From positions 1 to 37,976 of the forward strand of contig JADRCO010000316.1 of assembly GCA_021464525.1 (NCBI GenBank): 37,976 nucleotides of DNA, written 5' to 3'. Of this stretch, positions 1 to 9,383 are shown in pieces. The notes under the pieces were generated by a model. That model was given only the letters and a program-made list of their open reading frames with translations, was not told the origin of the DNA and searched no databases. Numbering within the stretch: position 1 is the stretch's first letter; every line of letters starts with the position of its first letter. The stretch is from Rhizophagus sp. LPA8_4_AMF (Eukaryota > Glomeromycota > Glomeromycetes > Glomerales > Glomeraceae). The position numbers were made by a program, and so were the translations under genes.

Positions 1-129
1 TAACTATACAGTATAGATAAAAATTATACTATATAAAAATAAAAAAACTATACCATACATACAACAAGGGTTATATCATACTCATTATCTATATACTCTT
101 ACACGTCGATTGCGTCTAGAAGATTTATT

Positions 130-225
130 ATATTAATTATATTTGACATTTAAAACTAAGCAAGTTAAGATGTATTGAGTAAACCAAATATAATTAGCCA
201 GATAGCAAAAAAAATACATTTTAAA
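130..225 (-). pseudogene. Relic of membrane-protein exon 2 (copy A)
   Basis: On the minus strand this stretch aligns with exon 2 of the intact membrane-protein gene at about 3150-3225. The shared core is AATGTCAAATATAATT and a weaker match to the segment encoding the first membrane span. No open frame of useful length survives, and no further exons are recognisable down to position 1. It is best read as the decayed 5' part of a paralogue. Confidence 0.6.
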
Positions 226-1410
226 GCAGCGCGCAAAAAATTTGAAATAATTTTCGCTAAATCTCCCAATTCGGATCACGATCATTTCAGCCTTTGAGCC
301 TTTTGACTTAAAATATCCAACTCTATTTATAATTATAAAGAATGTTCTATTTCTTTTCGGGATTAAACTTCTTCCGATTTGTCATACCGTTATTCCGCAG
401 TTACATTCAACATTAACATGTAAGGACATAAACTATCACAGCATATCAATTTCATGTCTCGACCAATAATAAGCATAAGACGAATATTTAATGATGGTCA
501 GTAATTTTATGTTCCGTGAACTCAGTCATATTTAAAAATTGAATTCGGGTAAATTTGGAGTGAAGAACATTTCAAAGTTGAGATGGTTGATAGTATCCGT
601 AACTGACTAACTGAGGGTAGACAATGCCTATTATTTTAAACTAATATCTCTTGTTATATATCCACTATTTCGTGATTTAATTAGCATCCATAAATATAGT
701 AGCTTTGCAGTCAATAAGTAGAAAATACTATCTATCTGCAGATATTCCGTAATCTCACAAAACTACATCCAAATAATAAGCTATTATCTATTATGACTTA
801 AGTTCATGACTCAATAACTAACTGTTCAACACATCCAACACACCTGTATGATGAAATTTAGTAATTGTTTGCCAGTCATGACGTTTTAATTACGCGATCT
901 AACCAACTGAGATGTTTAATTAACTCGACAATTATATTCATTAAATTATATTTTTATCTCTTGCATGTTTATGATAGAAACTTGTCATGAACTTGTCATG
1001 AACTTATGATTCTTTCAGAATCTCTAGACAAAATCAAGCCATAATGAAATTAGCATATCGTATACATTATATGAATTGATTAAGGCCAATATTTCATTCG
1101 TTCCAAAGGTTTAGCTTTCTTTTTATGGCTAGCAATAATTAATTTCATAAATATACATGGACAATACACGAGAAATCTCTCAAACTCACAATCTTGATAT
1201 TATCCTAAAAGATCAATGTGTTTAGTACTAAATTCTTTCATAATGAACAATTTATACACGTGTTGCCGGTGTTGGATTAGATATAATTATAAAAGAACAC
1301 GAAGACTATACGAATTATTATTTAAAAAAGAAAATCTTCTTTTTTAGACATGAAACTAAAACTTAAAATAAATATTTCAAAATTTTCCGATCTCCTTACA
1401 GTAAAGAAAC
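130..1410. repeat. Duplicated segment, copy A (decayed)
   Basis: Direct, collinear but diverged copy of 3575-4940. Matching blocks include 338-508 with 3760-3966, 647-915 with 4098-4407, and 960-1348 with 4430-4860. Shared landmarks include TTGTCATACCGTTATT, ATGACGTTTTAATTACGC, GAGAAATCTCTCAAACTCA and an ACACGTGTTG box. The copy ends at an ATG near 1351 whose next 35 bases resemble exon 1 of the esterase gene. I see no intact gene in 1-1860; the first 130 bases are AT-rich with nothing recognisable. Confidence 0.85.
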
Positions 1411-1860
1411 CATAGATAACCTACACTCAACTACTATTTTACCATTCAATAACTATTTAGTAATCAACAGTATTCAACTAATTTACCAGCTTATTATGTC
1501 ATATTTATATAAAATGAATTTTAGCTATAATAAAATAATTAGTTGAATTCGCATATACTCTTGAACAATACGAATTCGAATATAAATACGCGAACCATCA
1601 TAATGGTATACAAAATTTTATGTTCGAATTATTTTTTCCCTTTATAATTTATAACTTTATGATTCAGCTTCTTATTTCTGAATTTCTGAACAATGGAACA
1701 TATTATTTCATGAGGGAATAGTAAAATTATTCCAATTTGGACAATTTTTTATGAATAACCAAGTATTTTTTAAAGTCAATTTCCTCGTAGGGTACATTGT
1801 CATTGCCAACTTGTGGTATAAAAGTTCGTAGAAGATACCATTTATCTATAGATATCATTC

Positions 1861-3379
1861 TCACAAAACCCATGGATCTAGTCGTGGTGACCCAAAGAGA
1901 AATGTAAGAGTACTCATGACAATACCTATTAATTATCGAAAAAAAAAGAAAAGGAAAAGGTATAACAGGTAAGTTATAACTCTTTTATATAAATTTATTA
2001 TTTATGAATCACAATATACTAACCAAACGCGCCTCCAGCTGCTCCAAAAATACTAAGAATGGTCGTTGTTCTATATAGTTTATAAATAAGATTAGCTGTA
2101 TTCATGACAATGTTTCTTAGTACTATGGTTACACCACGATTTCCCGATGTACGATTTCCCGACAGGACATTTGCCCGACAGATTTGGCCAGAGTTATACA
2201 GAGTTATGCACTAACACGTGAACAAACGGCCGGGGTTAGGCTGTCGGGAAAATGTCCTGTCGCCGACATTGTTTCTTAGTACTATATAAACTGTTAATTT
2301 ACCGTTTTTCACTAGTTTCCTCCACTATAAAGTCTCCTGGACTAATACTGAAGTAGCCATTTGCTCCAATTGGCATATTATATGGTTTCTGGTTGAAAGG
2401 AAAGTAATTGACCGAGCATTCTATACTTGGTGTGCTACGATAGGCAGGAGGTAATCCAAAGATAGAACCAAACTCCCAAGGAGGAATGCTTTTGTATATT
2501 TTTGTTCTACATTTTACCTAAATAAATAAATAGAAAATAAATATCCATGAATATCACAGAAAACAACTAATAAAATAAATATAATAAATCTTACTAGTGC
2601 AACTCTATCAACAATTGAAGGGACAAAGTTGCCTTTAAGCTGAAGACGTAATTGAACAGCTTCATCCATCTTCAACAATGGATTAAAATCTATTTTATTT
2701 ATAAAAAATTTATATAATCCCATATAAATCTTCGTAACCAGATTCCAAACAGATAAAATTCGGAGTGAAAATTTACTTACTGGGCGGTATTAAATCTAAT
2801 GTAATCAAAGCCACTCCAAGTTCCTCAGCTTCTGCTTCTGTTGTGTTGATTTTGAAAAAAAATTTTAACTTATTCAGTCCATCTGGCTTATCATGTACGT
2901 ACTTTAAATTCGAATTGAAAGTACGGCAATAACTTCGCTCATCGGCATTATAAGTAATGTCAGATATATATCTCAAGCATCCTGATATTGCACTATTATT
3001 ATTAAATTTGAAATTACAAGCTAAAATATCAAAATGTCCATAGGAACACATTTTCATATCTATCAATATAAAAGGTGTAAGTTCATTTGCAAGTTCATGT
3101 GAATTTGTTTTATTTGTTACTAACAGAACTTACTGGGAACTTGCATTATATCTAAGAAATTATATTTGACATTAAGAAGGGGATAATCTATTGCAAGCTG
3201 ATATATCAAATAACCAAAATATAAAAGATAAAAAAGGATGGCCCATGGGTATGCAAAGTATCGAAAAACGGTAAAAAAATTTACTGAGTCCTTGTTCGCT
3301 GAATCCTTCTGTGAATAGTATTATAATAAGAATACAACTCTACAACGAATATGTACGTATACAGTATACATACCTTCAT
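1861..3379 (-). CDS. Two-span membrane protein of a large glomeromycotan family
   Basis: Seven exons: 3374-3379, 3134-3308, 2781-3059, 2595-2689, 2303-2517, 2024-2070, 1861-1925. All introns are GT-AG and the joined frame has no stop, giving 293 residues. Exon 1 is only ATG AAG. A hydrophobic segment at about residues 22-39 follows a short charged N-terminus. The central part (about 45-250) is soluble-looking, with cysteines and a YFPF-type motif. A second hydrophobic stretch (about 258-284, small-residue rich with AAGGAFG) ends in a LFGSPRLDPW tail. From memory this architecture matches abundant uncharacterised membrane proteins of Rhizophagus; no function is known to me. Intron 5 (2071-2302) carries a foldback insertion; without it the intron would be about 73 bp. 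Exon 6 is short and its acceptor is the least certain boundary. Confidence 0.8.
2106..2285. mobile_element. Foldback insertion in intron 5, with 21 bp flanking repeats
   Basis: The flanks 2106-2126 and 2265-2285 are direct repeats differing at one base (core TGTTTCTTAGTACTAT). Between them, 2160-2181 and 2241-2262 are near-perfect inverted repeats of CGACAGGACATTTKCCCGAC. The interior is visibly more GC-rich than its surroundings. It lies wholly inside an intron of the membrane-protein gene. The 21 bp flank is long for a cut-and-paste transposon, so the mechanism is open. Confidence 0.75.
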
Positions 3380-3604
3380 ATTGAAAACAGATACGAATTT
3401 TCAAAACAATTAGTATTCAATTAAGTTTACAAACGAATTAATTTACAAAAAAAAATGTTTTTTATTTTTACAATTTAGGTTATGTTAATATGGTGTCATA
3501 CATCTAACATTAGATTATTTATTATTTATAATAATTTTGGACACGAGTGGAACGTGAAAAAAAAAATAATAATTCGCAAACCCGCAGATTGCGACAATCG
3601 CGCT

Positions 3605-3700
3605 TGGAAAATTAATTACATTTGACATTTAAAAACAAAGCAAGCTGATATATCAAGTAATCACTCAGATGGCAAAACATTTTAAAGTATATATGAAGTT
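3605..3700 (-). pseudogene. Relic of membrane-protein exon 2 (copy B)
   Basis: The minus strand carries TTGATATATCAGCTTGC, identical to the intact exon 2 near 3195-3211, followed by AATGTCAAATRTAATT as in that exon. The block codes for the end of the first membrane span and the residues after it in the intact gene. The reading frame is not preserved and there are no downstream exons before the intact gene starts at 3379. Confidence 0.7.
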
Positions 3701-4193
3701 ATGCGCAAAAAATTTTCATTAAATTATTCCAAATTTATTATGGTTCGTTGGTTCGTTTCAAAGAATGTTCTGATTCTTATTGTGTAACTTTTTTAATAAA
3801 GAAAGGCTTTCGACTTGTCATACCGTTATTAACAAACATACATTGAACATTAATATATAAGGATAGTATATACAAAAGTAAACTATCACAGTATATCAAC
3901 TTTAAAACATCATATCTCGACCAATAACAGGCATAGGACAAGAGTTAAATGGTGGTCAATAAAATCGGGCTGTTTTCACAAATAATGTAATAGTCTTTAA
4001 ATGAGATTACGCGAATTCCACACGATAGGTCATAATTAATATGAAATTAATTTCAATTCGGAATTAAAGTATTTTTCAAGTTCGAATCCAAATTTAAACT
4101 TGTTATATAGCCACTATTTCGTGACTTATTAATATTAAGTAAAGCTTGCAGTCTTTCCGCAACAATAAATAGAAGCCATTATCTATCTATGAA

Positions 4194-4250
4194 ACTTCGT
4201 GGATCTAGTCGTGATCCAAAGAAAAATATAAAAAATACATCACGCTACCT
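4194..4250 (-). pseudogene. Relic of membrane-protein last exon
   Basis: The minus strand matches the final exon of the intact gene (1861-1925). Both read an acceptor AG, then a GTNATG-like block, then TTTCTTTGG, then CGACTAGATCCA. The frame is not kept through the relic. It lies upstream, in the direction of transcription, of the exon-2 relic at 3605-3700, so the two are from different former genes or the order has been shuffled. Confidence 0.65.
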
Positions 4251-4890
4251 ACTAATCTATTATGAGTTAAATTCATGACCCAATAACTAACTATATAACA
4301 CACCCAACAAACCTGCATGACGAAAATATTGGGGGAGCCGTATTATTTAGAATTGTTCGCCCGCTATGACGTTTTAATTACGCTATCCAGCCACCTAACT
4401 GAGATTTGAAGTTTTACCTCTTGCATGTTTATAGCTTTAATAAGTTTCCTCAACATATGATTCCTTATATTTTCAACTACTTATTATATTCAGAAAAACT
4501 TGAATGAACTAGTAAGGGTTAAAGTCCTTAATATTTCTTCAAAATCTTTCTTGCATTCTAGACAAAAATCAAGTCATAATGATTATATACATTATATATG
4601 GACTAATATTGTTATTGATTATATAAGGAGCTTAGCCGGCTTTTTATGGTTGGAAATAACCAATTTCATTGATCGATTAAATATTTTTGCGATAACCTAA
4701 ACAACATGAATATTCAAAAACACTATACGAGAAATCTCTCAAACTCAATTTAATACTATCTACTATCTTTAAAGGATCAATGTTGTTTAATGAACAATGT
4801 TACACACGTGTTGGGTTAGATATAAATATAAACAACCACAAAGATTGCACGAATTAAATTTTTTTTTTTTTTTTTTAGGAAAAAATAACT

Positions 4891-5923
4891 ATGAGCAATC
4901 TATATAATCAAATTATTATATTTGGTGATTCTCTTACTCAGGTTTTTTTTAAAAATTTAAAATTAAAATGATAATTTGGTGTTTAGCAAATCTTTTATCT
5001 TTTATCTTATATATTTATTTATTTTAATTTAGCATAGTCATAATGCTTTTGAAAAAGGATGGGGTGCTGCACTTCAATATTCTTATATTAGAAAATTGGA
5101 TGTTTTAAATAGGGGGTTTTCAGGTACTTATAAATAACCTAAATTTCATTCATAAAATCAATATATTAAACCAAGGTAAATGTTATCATACTCAGGTTAT
5201 AATACCGAATTAGCAAAACATTTACTCCCACAATTATTACCAAAGAAAAATAATCCAACTAAAAATCCAAAAGTATTTTTATTAATTATATTTTTTGGAG
5301 CGAACGATGCGGCTATTCAACCATCAGTTCAACATGTTTCACTCGAAAAATATAAAGAAAACCTTAAACAAATGATTAATATCATTAAAGATCCAGATTC
5401 TCCTTATCATTCACCTGAAACAAGAATTTTACTTATTACACCACCTCCATTAGATGAAGAAGCTCGTTCGAAGCATAAAGGTCTTAAAGATAGAAAATCC
5501 AATGTTACTGCTAAATATGCTCAAACTTGTGTAGATTTAGCTAATGAATTAAATGTTCCCGTGCTAAATTTATGGAAATTTATGACTGATAAGGTGACAT
5601 TAACTAACGTGACCTTGAATGATTTATTATCTGATGGTATACATTTTTCTTCTATTGGAAACGAAGTGAGTAATTCAAATCGATTATGTTAAAAGAATTT
5701 ATGTATTTATTTTGATTATTCAAAAATATGAAATTCTTATTTTTTTTAGACTTTATTCCATGAATTATTGGATACAATTCGAAAGAATTGGCCAGAATTG
5801 GATCCTGATAATTTGAAACCGCTTACGCCTCTATGGACTGAGTTAAATCATGAAATAAATCTCGAACAACAAGTCAATTCTCTTGAATCAAACATTATTA
5901 ACCAACTTGGTGATAGTCTTTAA
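4891..5923 (+). CDS. IAH1: GDSL/SGNH esterase, isoamyl acetate-hydrolase-like
   Basis: Four exons (4891-4941, 5033-5123, 5196-5665, 5750-5923) give 261 residues, close to the 240-250 usual for IAH1. SGNH blocks are in order: block I FGDSL with nucleophile Ser14, block II glycine in GFSGYNT (about 45-51), block III GAND (82-85), and block V DGIHFS with Asp194 and His197. The yeast family member hydrolyses short acetate esters such as isoamyl acetate; the substrate here is inferred. No signal peptide is seen (the N-terminus is MSNLYNQII), so it is probably cytosolic. The start is the first ATG after a T-tract and places the GDS motif at the normal distance. Its 5' flank belongs to a local duplication, of which copy A may keep a broken exon 1. 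Confidence 0.9.
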
Positions 5924-6124
5924 AAAAAAAAAGATAAATAATTGACCTATGAATTATAATATTCTTTCTTTTGTTTAGAAGATTATGTTATTGTAGATTA
6001 TTTTTTTACATAAAATAATTTAATGAACACGAAATTTTTGTTTTTGGCGCAGTAATCGTCATTCATTTCTCTATAAATTCTACTTCCTTTTAATCAAATT
6101 TTTTTGAAAGACTTTTATAAAATC

Positions 6125-7734
6125 ATGTCAAATTATTATCTTTTATCCGCTAAAAAATGGAATGAAGAATTATCTTTAAATGAAAATTTATTCCCTATAG
6201 ATCCAGCTATTAAAGAAATTTTTAAAAAAGATGGTCAAAGTCTTGATAATTTTGTACAACGGATTAAAGAATATGAAATTCAACCAACAGTTCTTTCTCA
6301 TTCATCGCCAATTTTTATATCCTTCCATTTATTTTGATATCATGATGTATTTATTTAATGATGTGATTTATGTGTCTTAACCTTCGCGCTATATATTTAC
6401 GTTGCTAAGGATTATATTATAAGAAAACGGAAACGAAGAAAAATCACGGATCAAAATCAACAAAATTCAAAAGTGGATGATGAAAAAAATTTTGGTACTT
6501 TATCATAAAAATTTATATTTTATGAACACTAATACTTATTATAATATTAAATTAATTTCATTAAAAAAGATGATGATAATATGTCCATTGACATCTTATC
6601 AGATGAAGTAAATCAAAAGTCGGAATCGGTGGAAGATCATGTTACGTCTCTAAATTTTGAATTAATTCAAATTTTAAAAAGTTTATTCGAACAGATTACA
6701 AAACTCAATAAAGAATGTGACATCAAAGAATTTTTATCTAAATTTAACGATTTGATTAGATTACCTCATGTTCAAGTAAGTATAAAGAAAGAACGCGTTT
6801 TTTCCTTTGATTTAAAAACCGAAATAAATTTAAAATCTATTAAACCATTATTTTATTATTAAGCTTCGTGAATCCTTTGAGAAATTAGAAATTACTCGGA
6901 TTGATGATAAATTATTAGAAATTTTGTGTAATGACATAATACAGCACGAAGATATCATGTATCAGAATTATGTCATTTTCTTCAAATTTACATTTTTGGA
7001 AAAGGTATTTTTATGGCTTAATGAATTACTTAATTTGTAATCCGGATTTTGAACCCTTAACATTGTAATTTATATATAGATACGTTTAATCACGTCGAAG
7101 CCTTCACGTGACTTACTGTCCATTCTTTCAAAAATTACAAAATCTAAAGGCAAACCAGTCGTCTATGGATTACTATTGCCTTTAATTAAAGAGTCTCAAG
7201 AGATTGCTCGACCACAATTAGAAGTTATTACTCGAATAATTAATGGAGGATTGAGTGAGGAATCTATCGTATCTCTAATAATGTAAAAATATACTGAATA
7301 CGTAAAATTCTTTCATTACCAATTTTCCCTTCTAATAGTCAACTCAATTTTTTTATATCAAAAATTTTAGAGAATTATTCTCTGATTTCCGAATGTTTAA
7401 TGAGTCTACCAGTGAAACACTACCTAATCATCTTGAGAAATGGGATGATTCAATGATTGAAATATTATTTTCGATATTTAATCAAAAATTTCAAATTGAA
7501 AATCAAAATATTTTTAAAAGATTTTTATACCACTTAAATCTTAATCTTGAACTTCAACCTAATAATCAGAAATTAGGTCAGATATTATTATTACTTGTTA
7601 CTAAGCATTCTGAAAGTATTATGGATCATTTAGAGGAAATTAAAGTTTCAGCAGAAAAGTCAAATACATTCTTAAAAAAGAGTGTTCTTGGAAAGGTAAA
7701 TTCATTAACAAAGAAACGTACATCACATAAATAA
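6125..7734 (+). CDS. FANCE: FANCE-like Fanconi anaemia core complex subunit
   Basis: Six exons modelled: 6125-6289, 6410-6494, 6570-6775, 6864-7004, 7080-7282, 7371-7734, giving 387 residues. Exons 2-6 are all-helical and follow the FANCE C-terminal domain: an SRDLL block after KIRLITSKP, a pairing like LLLPLI, an ILFSIFNQKF helix pair, LLLLVTK, then SNTFLKKSV near residues 364-372. Recalled human FANCE has matching SRLL, LMLTVMTK and NTTFLRKSL blocks. In animals FANCE links FANCC to FANCD2 in the crosslink-repair ubiquitin ligase. A basic RKRKRRK run in exon 2 could be a nuclear localisation signal. The first intron uses a weak GTTCTT donor and is the least sure; an in-frame upstream ATG at 6104 exists. 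The gene converges on NAA40 with 64 bp between stops. Confidence 0.75.
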
Positions 7735-7798
7735 TGGAAAGGAAACTCGGGTGAGTTGTTTTATTTCAATTGTTCTAAAAGGATGAATTATAAACATA

Positions 7799-8878
7799 TC
7801 ATAATTTTATACTTAATATTTCATAATCATAATCTTTAGCTTCTTTGGGTAATAAAATTTCACTTGGTGAAATTTCATCAATTTGATAACTATAAACAAT
7901 TAATAAATAAGTATCATTCTTTTCTCATAAAGAATGGAAAAGAAATGATTACTTTACCCAAGTCGGTTAATATAAAAATCCATTGCCGATTTATTTTCTT
8001 TTAGAGGAGCAAAAAATAAAACAAGCAAAAGAATTTAGTAATTAGCTATAATCAAATGAAATTTCTTGTAATAAATACGTACTTTTAAACGTGGTTAACA
8101 TAACCTTATTCATTTTCCAATTTTTTCCAATATTTTCCAATGTTCTCATTAAGAATGTACCTAAACCTTTTCTTCTTGCTACTTCAGTTAATTGAATTTC
8201 ATAACTATATATATTATTAATATTTAGTAAATTATTAAAACTTAAGCATTAAGAGGTATTTAATACATACCAATAAATGACTTCAATTTCTTTATCATCA
8301 TCTGCCATAGTTTCTTCCCAAGTAAATTGAAACATGACAAATCCAATTGGGTTTTCATTATTTGACGCGATTAAATATTTACAATTTTTATCATTCATCT
8401 CTTGACGTTTTTGTTTAGAATTCCATCCAAGATTCGAACCTTTATACCTTAAAAAAAAGAACCTATTATTATAAAGAAATGTTTATCTGTGTTCAAAAAT
8501 AAACATGAACGTACAGGTTTTCCATGTTTGATTTTAATAAGTCAAATGCCCATTCTTTCAATTTAGTTGGTAAAGTTGTAATTGCATAATATTCAATATT
8601 TATAACCATGCTTTTTTTTTAAAAAAAAAAGAAAGGATAAGTAATCAAAATAAAAAGTTAAAATATACACGAACAATAAAAAAATGTATATAAATATTTA
8701 CTCATCGCATTCATATTTAATTGAAGGTCCAAGAAAATCGACTACATTGTCTGCCTTCAAATTATTTTACGCGTACTTACGCGTAAGTTACGTAATATTT
8801 ATAATAAGATAGAATTATTTGAATACCAACCTCATTTGCTATTTTAATGAGATCTTGGGTATTCACAGAATTATTCAT
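7799..8878 (-). CDS. NAA40: N-alpha-acetyltransferase 40 (NatD, histone H4/H2A)
   Basis: Seven exons (8827-8878, 8702-8750, 8515-8610, 8271-8447, 8083-8204, 7958-7997, 7799-7889) give 208 residues in one unbroken frame. It is a single GNAT domain. WAFDLLKSNM (about 54-63) matches the WAFDLTKTNM block of human NAA40. YCYEIQL (124-130) and the acetyl-CoA loop RRKGLG (135-140) follow, then VMLTTFKKN and a FYINRLGYQID segment. NatD acetylates the N-terminal serine of histones H4 and H2A with acetyl-CoA. The start is the first ATG of an exon whose phase fits exon 2; the N-terminus is shorter than in human, lacking the basic myristoylated tail. A hAT-type MITE ends about 150 bp upstream. Confidence 0.9.
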
Positions 8879-9025
8879 TTAACGATTACAAAAGATTGAA
8901 TATACGTATACAAAGTGAAGAAAACTTTTAAATCAATATATAGTTTCGTTTAGATCTGCAATCACGACTTTGTAACACAAAGTGATAACTGATTATAGTC
9001 ACTTTTCCGCTCATAACTGATAAAG

Positions 9026-9239
9026 TAGTGTTTCGATCCGTAGCGGTTTTATCCGATTTTTATCCGGATACCGGTTCGGTTAATTAAGGATAGAACTACC
9101 AGAATCAATTCAAATTTATGAAGTAACAATATTTTAATTCTGGTCGAAATTGTAGTCCATTCAGAGCTGAGATTTATTATGTTTTTTTGTCACAATCTCA
9201 CGTAAAAATATTTTAGGTTTTATCCGGATCGAAACACTA
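9026..9239. mobile_element. hAT-type MITE with 8 bp target duplication
   Basis: A 214 bp element with perfect 14 bp terminal inverted repeats TAGTGTTTCGATCC (9026-9039, and its complement at 9226-9239). It is flanked by the identical 8 bp direct repeat TGATAAAG at 9018-9025 and 9240-9247, the target-site length of hAT elements. There is no coding capacity, so it is non-autonomous. Internal TTTTATCCGGAT near 9220 and TTTTATCCGATTTTTATCC near 9046 extend the inverted symmetry. The intact ends suggest a fairly recent insertion. Confidence 0.9.
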
Positions 9240-9383
9240 TGATAAAGTTATTTTAAAAATAATTTAATAAAATGTTTTTTTTTTTGAAAATAATTTTTAG
9301 GTATTACATTTTACTTTAGTTTTTGTACACGATAATTTTTACTATATACTAAAAGAATGTTTCAATATGTCAAACTATTTAGC

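Larger units (their letters stand above)
3575..4890. repeat. Duplicated segment, copy B (5' flank of the esterase gene)
   Basis: Counterpart of copy A at 130-1410, in the same orientation. It runs up to the ATG of the esterase gene at 4891, so its last part is that gene's likely promoter. A CACGTG box at 4805-4810 is kept at the matching place in copy A (1257-1262). The 66-codon open frame at 4500-4700 lies inside this repeat, is not preserved in copy A and is not considered a gene. Confidence 0.85.

Noticed and set aside
4078-4090. AGTTCGAATCC, similar to a tRNA T-loop
   Set aside because: No matching acceptor stem, D-arm or anticodon arm could be laid out around it.
4500-4700. 66-codon plus-strand open frame
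   Set aside because: Lies within the duplicated segment upstream of IAH1; the matching part of copy A does not keep the frame and the product has no family features.
6104-6337. Single-exon 77-codon small protein instead of FANCE exon 1
   Set aside because: The frame lines up in phase with five following exons that give a continuous FANCE-like protein, although the first splice donor is weak, so this remains the less likely alternative.
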